From JAJZEO01 sp964477345 (GTDB lineage Bacteria > Chlamydiota > Chlamydiia > Chlamydiales > 2-12-FULL-49-11): a stretch of 40,702 bases of DNA. The translations under genes were made by a program, and so were the position numbers. The stretch is from assembly GCA_964477345.1 (NCBI GenBank), contig CAYZDL010000015.1, positions 1 through 40,702 on the forward strand. The letters run 5' to 3'. Positions 16,811 to 25,934 of this stretch are shown here, one piece after another (the first letter of the stretch is position 1; every line of letters begins with the position of its first letter). Under the pieces are notes generated by a model. The model was not told the origin of the DNA, did no database searches, and saw only the letters and a program-made list of their open reading frames with translations.

Positions 16811-18026
16811 TTGGCAGCTTTTTCTTGGGCTCACGATCGGAGCGATCATCATCCAAGGATACTTTGCCATGATGGAAATGGCAATTGTTTCGTTTAACCG
16901 GGTCAGGCTCCAATATTTCGTCGCCAAAGGAAATCGAAAGGCGATTTGGCTATCACGATTATTACAAAGGCCCACCTATCTATTTGGAACGACCCTCATT
17001 GGGGTTAATTTCTTCTTACAACTCGGCTCTGAATCGGCTAGGCTTTTTTATAGTAGTTTGGGCCTAAATCCTGATTATGCTCTTGCTTCCCAAATTATCA
17101 TCGTGGTCATTTTTGCCGAGTTGATTCCGATGTTTGCTGCAAGGGGCCATGCAGAACACGTAACAATGATAGGAATTACCCCCATTTATTTTCTTTCGAA
17201 GATCCTTTACCCCTTTGTTTGGTTACTTGATCAGATTTGTAAAATTGTCGATTGGGTGTTTAGATCTCCTCCTGCCTCTCATAACTACTTGACACGTGAG
17301 GAGCTGCAAAGGGCTATTGAAGGAAAGGACGATCATCTCTTTAATCCAGAGGCCGAGCAGCTCGACAAGCTTGTTCAAAACGTATTTGAATTAAGAGGGA
17401 AATCGCCCAACGAGTTAATGGTCCCGATCCAAGAAGTCAAAATGATCCCCTTCAACGCTAAGGCAATTCAAGTAAAAGAAATGCTCGAAAAAAGCTACTT
17501 TCCCTACATGCCACTCTACTATTTGCGAGAAGAGAATATCGTAGGGATCATCTATTCAAGGGATCTTCTCCGTCTTGATGATCAAGCACAGATCCGCGAT
17601 ATTGCTAAGTCGCCCTGGTTCATCACTGAAAGAAACTCCCTATTGCAAATCATCAAGCAATTTCGATGGAACAATCAACACCTAGCGATTGTCCTCAATG
17701 ACAACGGGGGAGCCTCAGGGATCCTCACTCTAGATGCAATCATAGAACGAATCTTTGATCACAGGGAGCCAAGTGAAGAGAATGTCTCGATGGGAACCAT
17801 CTTTGTGAATCGATCCTTTTCTGCAGAGACCAATGTGGCAGATGTGAATCAACTATTAGGGATCGATCTACCTGATGACAAAGAAGAGTCATTAGAAGAG
17901 TTGATGACGCAATTTCTCGGTCGAACTGTCCAGAAGAAAGAGTCGGTTAGAATAGGGAATTTTCGCCTGACGCTCGAAGAAGTGCCTCTATTGGCCGACA
18001 AAAAGATTCGAATCGAATCGATCTAA
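16803..18026 (+). CDS. CNNM/CorC-family membrane protein with CBS domains (second copy)
   Basis: 407 aa paralog of the preceding gene with the same order: DUF21 membrane domain (about 1-150, with MMEMAIVSFNR), CBS pair (about 205-320, with IVLNDNGGASGILTLDAIIE) and CorC_HlyC C-terminus. In the second CBS motif, DEYG of the first copy reads NDNG here. A purine-rich run ends about eight bases before the ATG. The two proteins may work together as a hetero-oligomer; CNNM/CorC membrane domains are dimeric. Followed by a 140-bp gap with the promoter of the giant gene. Confidence 0.88.
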   Translation: MHNWQLFLGLTIGAIIIQGYFAMMEMAIVSFNRVRLQYFVAKGNRKAIWLSRLLQRPTYLFGTTLIGVNFFLQLGSESARLFYSSLGLNPDYALASQIIIVVIFAELIPMFAARGHAEHVTMIGITPIYFLSKILYPFVWLLDQICKIVDWVFRSPPASHNYLTREELQRAIEGKDDHLFNPEAEQLDKLVQNVFELRGKSPNELMVPIQEVKMIPFNAKAIQVKEMLEKSYFPYMPLYYLREENIVGIIYSRDLLRLDDQAQIRDIAKSPWFITERNSLLQIIKQFRWNNQHLAIVLNDNGGASGILTLDAIIERIFDHREPSEENVSMGTIFVNRSFSAETNVADVNQLLGIDLPDDKEESLEELMTQFLGRTVQKKESVRIGNFRLTLEEVPLLADKKIRIESI

Positions 18027-18107
18027 CTTTATAGTACCTGTTTTTGGCACTTATTCTAGCAACCCTTTAGAGGATAATGTATAAAATTATTTTCACTTTC
18101 TATTATG

Positions 18108-18136
18108 TTGAAATTCATCTTCTATCCACTTATAAT
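18108..18136 (+). promoter_or_regulatory. Near-consensus promoter of the giant gene
   Basis: TTGAAA (18108-18113, 5/6), 17-bp spacer, perfect TATAAT (18131-18136). Transcription would start near 18143, giving a leader of about 24 nt. The surrounding 140 bp is very A+T-rich. Confidence 0.65.
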
Positions 18137-18166
18137 TATACTAATTTTAAATAATTTTAGGTGTGT

Positions 18167-21100
18167 ATGGTAACAACTGATTTAAATAGTGCTTCATTTG
18201 ATCGACCCAATTCAATAGATGCATTTGAAATTGAAAAATTTAGTATTATTTCTCGCGTTGCTCGTTGTGCTCTTGTCGCTTTACTCTTTATTCCGTCCTA
18301 TTGCGTCGCTTCTATCCGTGTGATGCTTGACCGTCAAATTATTATTATTAAAGATGGATATCTTCTTGATCCAAAATCGCTTGTAGTGTCGCTGGAACTT
18401 CTTAAAACTAACGAAATAGGGCCAAACAATCCTTATGAAATTTCTTATGAGGGGCAAAAGTACAAGGTTTGGGCTAATAATGATTTGAATTTATTAATAT
18501 TACAGAAGTATTTAGATTGGCAGAATCGTAAGCAATCGAATAAATTGGGTCTCAAATTTAACGTTAATGGCTCTCTTGATTCAGTCAAACTCAATAATGA
18601 AAATCACCCCGCAGAAATTCCAGGCTCTTATAATCGATTATTAACTTATCTTGCATCTAGTTTGCCACGGAGTATTCAACGTTCCGCTCCAAAAGAGGCA
18701 AGCGGTTCTACCCATCCTGCAACAATTCCTACTGGATTAAATCAACGCCCGCCAAGCAGCGCGACCCCTGTTGATGATGCTACTAAGTTAGATTCAAGTA
18801 GGCCTACCCATTCTGTTACTGTTGCAAAGAGTGCCCAGTTAGCACAAATACAGTTGCCAGCTCCGGCTGCTGTCCCTGCTGTCCCTGTAGTCTCTCACCC
18901 TGCGGCAGCAATAGAGACCGAGAAGCCGGAAACTATAAAACTAAGCTCATCTCAGATACAAGAGCTTCAGAGTATAAGGCACCCTTTAGCGACTTTTCTT
19001 GGGCAATATTTTCAACTGGATGATTTGGGGTATATCGTAGCACCAATAGATGATCAGAGAAAAACTGCTTGTAGTGAATTTTTTAAAGATAAAAGAAATT
19101 ATCCATTTCTAATTGGTCTATTTTACCAAGTGAGCTTGAATGGTGATGTTGCTTATGCAGAAGATATTCGGACTACATTAGCAGGAATGGACATTGCTTC
19201 AAGGGCTGTTGTAAAAAGTAGTACACAGGCTGAGGGAGATAGAGAGTTATTAAAACATGAGCGCCCTGTAAGCTACACTGGATGGGATGAAACACAAAAG
19301 GTAACGGCTGAGCCCCCTGCTTATAGCTCTTCAACAAAAAAGACGGCCCCTGCTTACATTGATGCTCTAGCGAATGCTAATTGGAAAGGAAATCGTGACT
19401 ATAGACATAGGAATCCAGCAACCGATTATAAGGTAGCGGATAGAGGATTTACGACCTCCCAATTAGCTGATTATAAAAGAAGAGTGGAACGTGTTCATGA
19501 CCTGCATAAAGGAGGATTACTTGTAGGCCGTGTTGCCGATATGAGAGAAGTAAAGGATTTTACCTCTCATCGCAGCAATATGAGAAATGATATCCTCTCT
19601 ACTACGTTGTGGCCTAAACAAAATGCCCCTATTAAAATGGAGTTGTTTAGTGAATTTAATGAAGATACTGTAGGGGTGCTGTTTGATCCAACACGTGCTG
19701 GTACCGCTAACTTCGGAGTCGGATTTCCACAAAATGCCGGGACTGTCGGACAGGGCTTTTTGCAGCATCAGGAAAGACGAAATCCATCATCACATGTGGG
19801 AGGAATCCCAGGGACTTCAACTATTATGGCTCAAAAAGAGCTGTTGGAAGCGCTTTCCACAGTCGTAGCTGAAGGGGGATCCGTTACTGATGTAACTCCG
19901 GAAATTGCTCCAGATAGGAAAAGTTATGTAGTTAAGAAAAAAGATGCTCGGGTGGGGGGGAAAGATAAAAAAAGTAAGCAAGTTTTGTGGAATGAACAAA
20001 CATACAATAGAGGGGTCGCAAGAGATTTTTTTACGGGCTTTTTTGTTAAAAGCGAATCAGATAGTTTTTCTAGCGAACTGAAAGAGCTCTTTTCTCTTCA
20101 AGATCGAATTCGGAGAAAAAAAGGGATTTATGTCCCTATTTTCCAATTTAAAGGATCGACTAACCAACTAGAGGAAATCATCCCCGATCCTATTTTGTTA
20201 AATATCACAGGAGCTACGGATGTGTCTGCAATTCCTGGTATGGAAAGTTCATTTACTTTAACGCTCAAAAAAGCGGGTATTACGCAAGAATTGGCGCTAA
20301 AAGTGTCAAAACAGGTAGGCGCTCTTTCGCCTACAGCTAAATCTCTATTTGATCTTCAGTTGCTAATGTTTAACATGAAGGATATTTCAGGGAAAATTAG
20401 TGTGAAACAGGAGTCAGGTTATGGACCAGGTCATGGATATGTGGATAAGTCTATCCGCATGCTTGACAATCTGCACTTGGTATTTCCTACTACTTTCAGG
20501 ACCCAAAATAAGGATGCAAAAGACCAGGATTCTTTCTTTGGTCAAGCAGATGTTCAGAATATTTTAGCAAATCAAGCGCTACACGAATATTTAAAGGCAA
20601 CTCTTACCTATAACATCGATAGATTCTTGGGTGTGAGGGTAGATTCAACAACAAAACAAGTTACATTTGAATCCAAAAAAACAGAGATGTTTGATAAAGC
20701 TGATCTGAAAAAATCTGATTTTGCTAAAGTGCTTGCTAGGTCTTTACAAGCGGCTCTATTATTCAAAATATATGGCCCCAATACGAATCAAATTGTCCCA
20801 GTAATTGCTGCAGCGGTTCGAAAACATTGGCCAGTTCTTGGTTTCACTCCAAGTGGAATTGACATGGTTTTGGGAAATAAAGAAATCCAGGAAATTTTAA
20901 CGAGTCAAAATCTTTCTCCAACTCTATTGACTTTAGCAATCGAGCCTCAAAAAGGAGTATCTAAGCCGATTCCCCCACAAGGGTTTTCAATTCATCAGTT
21001 TGACCCCTTCAAGCAAGGTTCTATGTCAGCTTTAACACAACAAATCCAAAAAGTAGTCGAATTCTTAGAAATTCTTGGTATTGATTCAGGTGGAACGCTT

Positions 21101-23116
21101 GATCATACAATTGTAGAAAAGTATAGAGTATCTGATCCTCATTTAAGGGATTATGAAACAGCTGTGATTCATGCTATTCATTTTCTTAGCATCACAGGCC
21201 AAGGGGCATTAGCAACTGCTATACTCACAAATTTTCAGAAAGATTACCCCTCTTTTGGTAAAATAGCTGATGGAAAAAGTATGATCGAAAGTAAATCAGA
21301 TCTATTGATGCAATGGATTCAAGAAGTAACTAACGGACAACCCCCTTCTACGGAATTCCCTTTTGAACAACCCATTGGATTAGCCTCGAGTGAAGATTCT
21401 CTGAAATCTTCCCCATCTAAGGATTTTAGAAGAATGACAAGAAGAAGGGCAGATTCCGATGAAGAAGAAGAATATGCACCAATGGTAAGAGGTAGGAGAG
21501 GGTTTGTCCCACAAGCTGCGGCTCCAGTTCAAAGTAAAATAGCTCGGCCTTCACTAACAGATGAAGAGCTTATTCTTAAAAGTAGAGAACTTTTACCCAG
21601 GCTCGATACAGATCAGGAAGCTGCCGCTAGATCGCTAGGTTTAATAAATGCCCAGGGTGTCCCTTTATGGGAAGTGGCTCCAGAGTTTTACGAAGGCAAC
21701 AAAGGTAAGCCAAAAGCACCTTATATTGCCGTTCGTGATTTACTTGGCCATTTCGTTGGACATCTTCTTTCAGGTCCCGCTTGTGATAGAGCGATCCTTC
21801 AAAGAGATAGAGATTCTTTTCATATCGATATTGATCACTCAATTATCACTAAAAGTCGCATATCGCACTTACAGCACCTTATTACAGATACTCTTGCTGT
21901 AACTACAGAAGGGGATGAACAGGTGCTTCGTGCAAACGGACTTCAATATTCAGGATCAGCTGAAGTTCCTATAGGAGGGAATATTGCATATAATGGAGGT
22001 AATGAAAAGCATTATTTCCGGAGCAATAAAAGGCGTCGCTATATTCAGGGGGTGCATAACGGTCTGGGAGCCTATACTCTATCCGCAATTCAAGCAGTTG
22101 AACAACATGATCGACTACTCTTAAGTGATGAAGATAGGCGAATTAAGCGAGCAGGAACTGTTGCCTCGGCTTATGTGACGGTTACGGCAATAGGAGGCTA
22201 TGGATCGGAAAGAAAACCTTTATCAAGAGCCTACAGAGTCCTCTATGTGGCAACGGCTGGAGCACAATTTGAAAAATATGGAAGGGGAGAATTTACTTAC
22301 CAAGATAGCGCTAAAGACGCTAATGAATTGGAATCGGCCGATTTTATTATTAAAAGGGGGGCGGCTTTTAATCCGACCCCACTTATTGACTATTTTGACG
22401 GGAAAGGGATTCCAGCGCACGCAGCAGTAGCCCCTGCTGAGTGCTCCATGTTAGATGATGGCGATTTTACAAAACCATTCGTTACCCTCAAGGACAGCTC
22501 TTACTTTAATCGAAAGGCATTTGGAAAGAGTTTAGATAAATATGTAGGTGATTTTATTTTGCCTGTGATTAAGCAAAGAACAAGTGGCAATCCTTACTAT
22601 GTTAAAGCCACTTTATTCGGCGGAGGATTTTTTGCCGATGCGAATAAAGCAGGAAATCTCCGATCTGAGGTAATTTATGCCATGTTAGAAGCGTACATTA
22701 AGGCAATAAAAGCAGGAGGGGTTCCTGCAGGAAGTGTGATAGAATTTCCACGCTATGGCGATGTAACATCAAATCCAGCAAAGCTTCTCATTGAGGAGTT
22801 AAAGGCTGCGGCGCAAGCAAAATGGGTCGAAATTGTCTGGAGTGAGAATGGAGATGTATGCGATTACAATAATCAAACCACCCTTTCTGGAAAACAGATA
22901 GATCTATCGGCTTTTGAAAGCAAAGAAAGACTTGTTGTCCTAGGTGCCTCGGATGCGATGTCCTGGCATGGTAATGAACCTTCAAGTGCCAGCGTGGAAG
23001 CAGCTTTTGCAAACAACTCTAACCTCCGTCTTGTAATGAATTGGTGGGCCAATTCTGCGGTATTAACTAGGGCGAAAAGATTGGTTTCTATGGCGGTTGG
23101 TGGGGTTCAAGGTTAG
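18167..23116 (+). CDS. Giant hypothetical protein (about 1650 aa), candidate effector
   Basis: Family not recognised with confidence. I chose the ATG at 18167 (AGGTG upstream); a GTG lies two codons earlier. The visible plan is one hydrophobic segment (about 31-52), a low-complexity Pro/Ser/Thr/Ala-rich linker (about 165-255), and a long globular region. That region contains NFGVGFP followed by QHQER (515-537), spaced roughly like the PGGG...QEE motif of bacterial poly(ADP-ribose) glycohydrolase-like macrodomains but without the GGG. A basic-acidic linker (RRMTRRR then DSDEEEE, 1088-1102) leads to a C-terminal domain with FGGGFFAD (1484-1491) and GASDAMSWHGNE (1593-1604). Size, solitary status, a separate promoter and the eukaryote-like linker would suit a secreted effector, but no secretion signal can be read. 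Its stop overlaps the NifS-like gene tail-to-tail by 4 bp. Confidence 0.8.
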   Translation: MVTTDLNSASFDRPNSIDAFEIEKFSIISRVARCALVALLFIPSYCVASIRVMLDRQIIIIKDGYLLDPKSLVVSLELLKTNEIGPNNPYEISYEGQKYKVWANNDLNLLILQKYLDWQNRKQSNKLGLKFNVNGSLDSVKLNNENHPAEIPGSYNRLLTYLASSLPRSIQRSAPKEASGSTHPATIPTGLNQRPPSSATPVDDATKLDSSRPTHSVTVAKSAQLAQIQLPAPAAVPAVPVVSHPAAAIETEKPETIKLSSSQIQELQSIRHPLATFLGQYFQLDDLGYIVAPIDDQRKTACSEFFKDKRNYPFLIGLFYQVSLNGDVAYAEDIRTTLAGMDIASRAVVKSSTQAEGDRELLKHERPVSYTGWDETQKVTAEPPAYSSSTKKTAPAYIDALANANWKGNRDYRHRNPATDYKVADRGFTTSQLADYKRRVERVHDLHKGGLLVGRVADMREVKDFTSHRSNMRNDILSTTLWPKQNAPIKMELFSEFNEDTVGVLFDPTRAGTANFGVGFPQNAGTVGQGFLQHQERRNPSSHVGGIPGTSTIMAQKELLEALSTVVAEGGSVTDVTPEIAPDRKSYVVKKKDARVGGKDKKSKQVLWNEQTYNRGVARDFFTGFFVKSESDSFSSELKELFSLQDRIRRKKGIYVPIFQFKGSTNQLEEIIPDPILLNITGATDVSAIPGMESSFTLTLKKAGITQELALKVSKQVGALSPTAKSLFDLQLLMFNMKDISGKISVKQESGYGPGHGYVDKSIRMLDNLHLVFPTTFRTQNKDAKDQDSFFGQADVQNILANQALHEYLKATLTYNIDRFLGVRVDSTTKQVTFESKKTEMFDKADLKKSDFAKVLARSLQAALLFKIYGPNTNQIVPVIAAAVRKHWPVLGFTPSGIDMVLGNKEIQEILTSQNLSPTLLTLAIEPQKGVSKPIPPQGFSIHQFDPFKQGSMSALTQQIQKVVEFLEILGIDSGGTLDHTIVEKYRVSDPHLRDYETAVIHAIHFLSITGQGALATAILTNFQKDYPSFGKIADGKSMIESKSDLLMQWIQEVTNGQPPSTEFPFEQPIGLASSEDSLKSSPSKDFRRMTRRRADSDEEEEYAPMVRGRRGFVPQAAAPVQSKIARPSLTDEELILKSRELLPRLDTDQEAAARSLGLINAQGVPLWEVAPEFYEGNKGKPKAPYIAVRDLLGHFVGHLLSGPACDRAILQRDRDSFHIDIDHSIITKSRISHLQHLITDTLAVTTEGDEQVLRANGLQYSGSAEVPIGGNIAYNGGNEKHYFRSNKRRRYIQGVHNGLGAYTLSAIQAVEQHDRLLLSDEDRRIKRAGTVASAYVTVTAIGGYGSERKPLSRAYRVLYVATAGAQFEKYGRGEFTYQDSAKDANELESADFIIKRGAAFNPTPLIDYFDGKGIPAHAAVAPAECSMLDDGDFTKPFVTLKDSSYFNRKAFGKSLDKYVGDFILPVIKQRTSGNPYYVKATLFGGGFFADANKAGNLRSEVIYAMLEAYIKAIKAGGVPAGSVIEFPRYGDVTSNPAKLLIEELKAAAQAKWVEIVWSENGDVCDYNNQTTLSGKQIDLSAFESKERLVVLGASDAMSWHGNEPSSASVEAAFANNSNLRLVMNWWANSAVLTRAKRLVSMAVGGVQG

Positions 23117-24204
23117 GAACAAATGTTCTTGATGAGAAGTGCCCCTTTTTCGACTTCATCGAGTGTATTAAGGCGGGAGAAGGAAAAACGAATGGAACCA
23201 TAGATCCGATTTTTCTGAAATCCCATACCCCTTAAGACATGAGAAGTGTAGATGGTTCCTGCAGAGCACGCAGATCCTACGCTTGCGATCAGTCCTGCTT
23301 GATCGAGTTTGATCATCATAAGTTCAGCATCTTTATCGGTAAAGCTAATGCTAGCTGTGTTTGGCACCCTAGGGCCGCTTCCATTGATCTCGATCGGGAC
23401 ATTGAGCTCTCTAAGCCGTCTTTCAAAGGTATCTCTCAATAGGCACATGTGGGAAAAAATAGACTCATCGATCAGCTCGATCGCTTTTCCAAGGCCTAAA
23501 ATAGCAGGAGTGTTTTCTGTACCTGCTCTCATGCCATGTTCTTGATATCCTCCCTTAAAAAGGGGGGCAATTCGATATTTTTTGCGAACAATCGCGATGC
23601 CTATCCCTTTAGGAGCATGAATTTTATGACCAGAAAATGAGATCGCCGCAATTTTGGGGTGGAGGGGAAATAGATTTTCTCTTCCTAGTAGGACAACACC
23701 ATCGATCAGTAGAGGGATATTGTGGGCTTGAGCAATTTGACACATAGCATCAAGGTCAATTTTTACGCCGGTTTCGTTGTTGGCTCCTGTCAAAAAAATA
23801 AAAGAGGTGGTGGGTTTTATCGCCTCTTCAACTTGTGCGGGGGTGACGGCTCCAGAGGAATCGACAGAGAGAAAGGTTTTTTCACAGGACAAATCTTCAA
23901 TAGGCCTTAAAACACACGAATGCTCTATCTGAGTCGTCACGACGTGACCTGGCTTTAGTTTTGAAAATCCCTGAATAAGCATTAGATTGCTCTCAGTAGC
24001 CCCTGAAGTAAAGATGACTTCGTCGGGTAAGACACCAAACTTTTCAGCGATCATATGGCGGACGTTCGCGATGCGAGCTCTGCCTTCGCGGCCGTAGCTT
24101 GTAATGCTAGAGGGATTACGAGGGATTCCATCGAGCTCTTGCATCATGGCTGCGACCACCTCTGGGATAATCGGGGCCGTCGCATTATTATCAAAAAAAA
24201 TCAT
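23113..24204 (-). CDS. NifS/IscS-like cysteine desulfurase family protein
   Basis: PLP-dependent class V aminotransferase fold, 363 aa. PLP lysine K194 lies in SFSGHKIHAPKG, the catalytic loop Cys is C313 (GSACSAG), and the active-site His is H95. Family members take sulfur from cysteine for iron-sulfur clusters and thio-modified cofactors. One odd point: the Gln after the PLP-binding Asp (D-A-T-Q in E. coli IscS) is replaced by Val (IDGVVLLG, V171). The loop Cys followed by Ala-Gly fits a NifS/IscS rather than SufS type. It follows the PP2C gene after 3 bp, as remembered for chlamydial CT258-CT259. Confidence 0.88.
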   Translation of the reverse strand: MIFFDNNATAPIIPEVVAAMMQELDGIPRNPSSITSYGREGRARIANVRHMIAEKFGVLPDEVIFTSGATESNLMLIQGFSKLKPGHVVTTQIEHSCVLRPIEDLSCEKTFLSVDSSGAVTPAQVEEAIKPTTSFIFLTGANNETGVKIDLDAMCQIAQAHNIPLLIDGVVLLGRENLFPLHPKIAAISFSGHKIHAPKGIGIAIVRKKYRIAPLFKGGYQEHGMRAGTENTPAILGLGKAIELIDESIFSHMCLLRDTFERRLRELNVPIEINGSGPRVPNTASISFTDKDAELMMIKLDQAGLIASVGSACSAGTIYTSHVLRGMGFQKNRIYGSIRFSFSRLNTLDEVEKGALLIKNICS

Positions 24205-24207
24205 CTG

Positions 24208-24975
24208 TTATTTTGGTGTAACTTGTACTAGCACTAGGGTAATGTTATCGTGCCCGCCACCAGCTTTGGCCATTGAAATCAGCTCTTCTCCCGACTCATC
24301 TAACGAGTGGCTATGTCTAAGAGCGCTTTCAATGGTCTCGTCTTCGACGCAATCTGAAAGTCCGTCTGAGCAAATCAGATAGAGATCGCCGAGCTTGGCT
24401 TCATCTTCCCCAACTTCGGGGGCCACTAAAATCGATGTTCCAATGGCTTGTGCGAGCATTTTTTTGCTCGATTGTATACGATCATCAAATTCTTGAGTAG
24501 TAGGATCTTTGTCGATATCATACGGAATTGCGCTCGAAATTACCTGGTCTTTCGTCAGTTGGGTAAGTTTTCCCTCTCTAAACCGATAGATGCGGCTATC
24601 TCCGACATGGGAATAAATAATTTTATTATTGAAAAAGAGAACCGAGCTTAAGGTTGTCCCCATGCCAAAAAGTGAGGGGTCACTCGCTCCTAGATGATGC
24701 ACCCATAAGTTAGTATTTTCAACTAGGGCAAAAAGATGCGATTTTAGATCGTCAGTTGAGAGTGATGAGTGTGGGCTAATTAGCAAGCTTTGCATAGCCG
24801 AGCACATGTATTCGACGGCTTTAGAAGCAGCAACTTCGCCAGCATTATGGCCACCCATGCCATCAGCAAGGACAAAGAAACACTCTTTCTCGAGGAGACG
24901 AAAAACATCTTCATTGTTGTCACGTTTCAAACCTACGTCAGAAATCCCGTGACTTTTTATCGAAAGTGTAGGCAT
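24208..24975 (-). CDS. PP2C-family protein phosphatase
   Basis: Metal-dependent Ser/Thr phosphatase, 255 aa, of the bacterial Stp type that usually opposes Hanks kinases such as PknD. The PP2C blocks are present in order: DVGLKRDNNED, VLADGMGGHNAGE (metal-binding DGMGG), SHVGDSRIYRF, LTKDQ, ICSDGLSD and GGHDNITLVLV. All metal-binding Asp residues are in place, so it should be active. No membrane segment. It reads into the NifS-like gene with 3 bp between them. Confidence 0.92.
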   Translation of the reverse strand: MPTLSIKSHGISDVGLKRDNNEDVFRLLEKECFFVLADGMGGHNAGEVAASKAVEYMCSAMQSLLISPHSSLSTDDLKSHLFALVENTNLWVHHLGASDPSLFGMGTTLSSVLFFNNKIIYSHVGDSRIYRFREGKLTQLTKDQVISSAIPYDIDKDPTTQEFDDRIQSSKKMLAQAIGTSILVAPEVGEDEAKLGDLYLICSDGLSDCVEDETIESALRHSHSLDESGEELISMAKAGGGHDNITLVLVQVTPK

Positions 24976-25015
24976 GCCTCTTTCCCACCGCTACGTTGCC
25001 TTTAAACCGATTCGA

Positions 25016-25044
25016 AAAATAAATAACACAAATCAGGTTGTTAA
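25016..25044 (-). promoter_or_regulatory. Candidate promoter for PP2C-nifS
   Basis: On the minus strand, TTAACA (25039-25044, 5/6), 17-bp spacer, TATTTT (25016-25021, 4/6), about 40 bases before the PP2C ATG. It lies across the 3' end of the CPBP gene. Confidence 0.35.
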
Positions 25045-25863
25045 AATAATTCTCATAACACTTATTAAATTGAATGTCACGTGTAAAACTATCGAAGAGA
25101 ATAAAGAGCGGGATTTTTCATAGACAAAACCTAAATAGCAGGCGAACGTAAATAGGCTGATTATTAAGGGGATATTTGTCCAGTCTTGCTTTGGCGAAAA
25201 ATGAAGAAGTGCAAAGGCAAAAGCAGTAACAAAAATGGCCCATGTAGAACCTATCTTGCGTCTCAACCAAGACTGAAGAAGACCACGAAAGAGGTATTCT
25301 TCTAGAAAAGGGGCAAAAATCAAAATCGAAATTAAGATCGTGACTAGTGCAATCGGTGATGAGAGAGATTGCTTTAAGGCCTCGACTGCGATTTGATCAG
25401 TTTCTGGTTCGCCTGCAATCATTGATGTAAACATTTCAGCGAGGTGTGAAAACAAGATTACAGTTGGCGCGGCTATAAACCAGGTCAATATTCCGAGAAT
25501 AATATCGCAACTGACAGACTGATTGCCGGGAAATTGGGGATCTTTAAAAATTTTGACAATACCTTCCCGATCCTGAAAAAGAGCATAGATAAAAAGGCAA
25601 ATCACCGTAAGAATAAAGGCGACAAAATGCATAATCGATGTGAGAACGTAGGTGTTTTGGGCAAGAAACGAAAATCTTAAGAGGATTTCCATAATTTTGG
25701 GGCCAATGAAGATGTAGACGGCAAAGAAAAGTAAAAACGAAGCGACAACATCTTTAAACGATATAGAGGGGCCTGAAAATCTACGAAACGGAAGATCAAA
25801 GTAGTGTTTGATGTAAGCTATCCACGAAACGGCCAAAGCGACAGTGGAAAAAGCAAGAAACAA
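25033..25863 (-). CDS. CPBP-family intramembrane metalloprotease
   Basis: CAAX-protease/bacteriocin-processing (ABI) family, with about seven to eight membrane segments. The signature residues are present: EEYLFRGLLQ (EExxxR), FALLHFS (FxxxH) and VLHVTFNLIS (HxxxN), which form the metal-binding intramembrane active site. The substrate is unknown. There is no in-frame ATG at the N-terminus: the first usual start is a TTG at 25863, with no ribosome-binding site near it. A strong AAGGAG (25901-25906) instead sits ahead of in-frame ATC (25896) and CTG (25893) codons, so the true protein may be 10-11 residues longer with a rare start codon. Confidence 0.85.
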   Translation of the reverse strand: MFLAFSTVALAVSWIAYIKHYFDLPFRRFSGPSISFKDVVASFLLFFAVYIFIGPKIMEILLRFSFLAQNTYVLTSIMHFVAFILTVICLFIYALFQDREGIVKIFKDPQFPGNQSVSCDIILGILTWFIAAPTVILFSHLAEMFTSMIAGEPETDQIAVEALKQSLSSPIALVTILISILIFAPFLEEYLFRGLLQSWLRRKIGSTWAIFVTAFAFALLHFSPKQDWTNIPLIISLFTFACYLGFVYEKSRSLFSSIVLHVTFNLISVMRIILTT

Positions 25864-25934
25864 GGCGAAGTTTTCAACAAAATATTGCCCCAGGATAGTA
25901 CTCCTTCCATTTGAAAGTTGGGGGTATATTCTCC

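Noticed and set aside
21427..21842. Small opposite-strand and alternate-frame ORFs inside the giant gene
   Set aside because: The main frame is continuous for 1650 codons with consistent composition; the small frames have no start signals.
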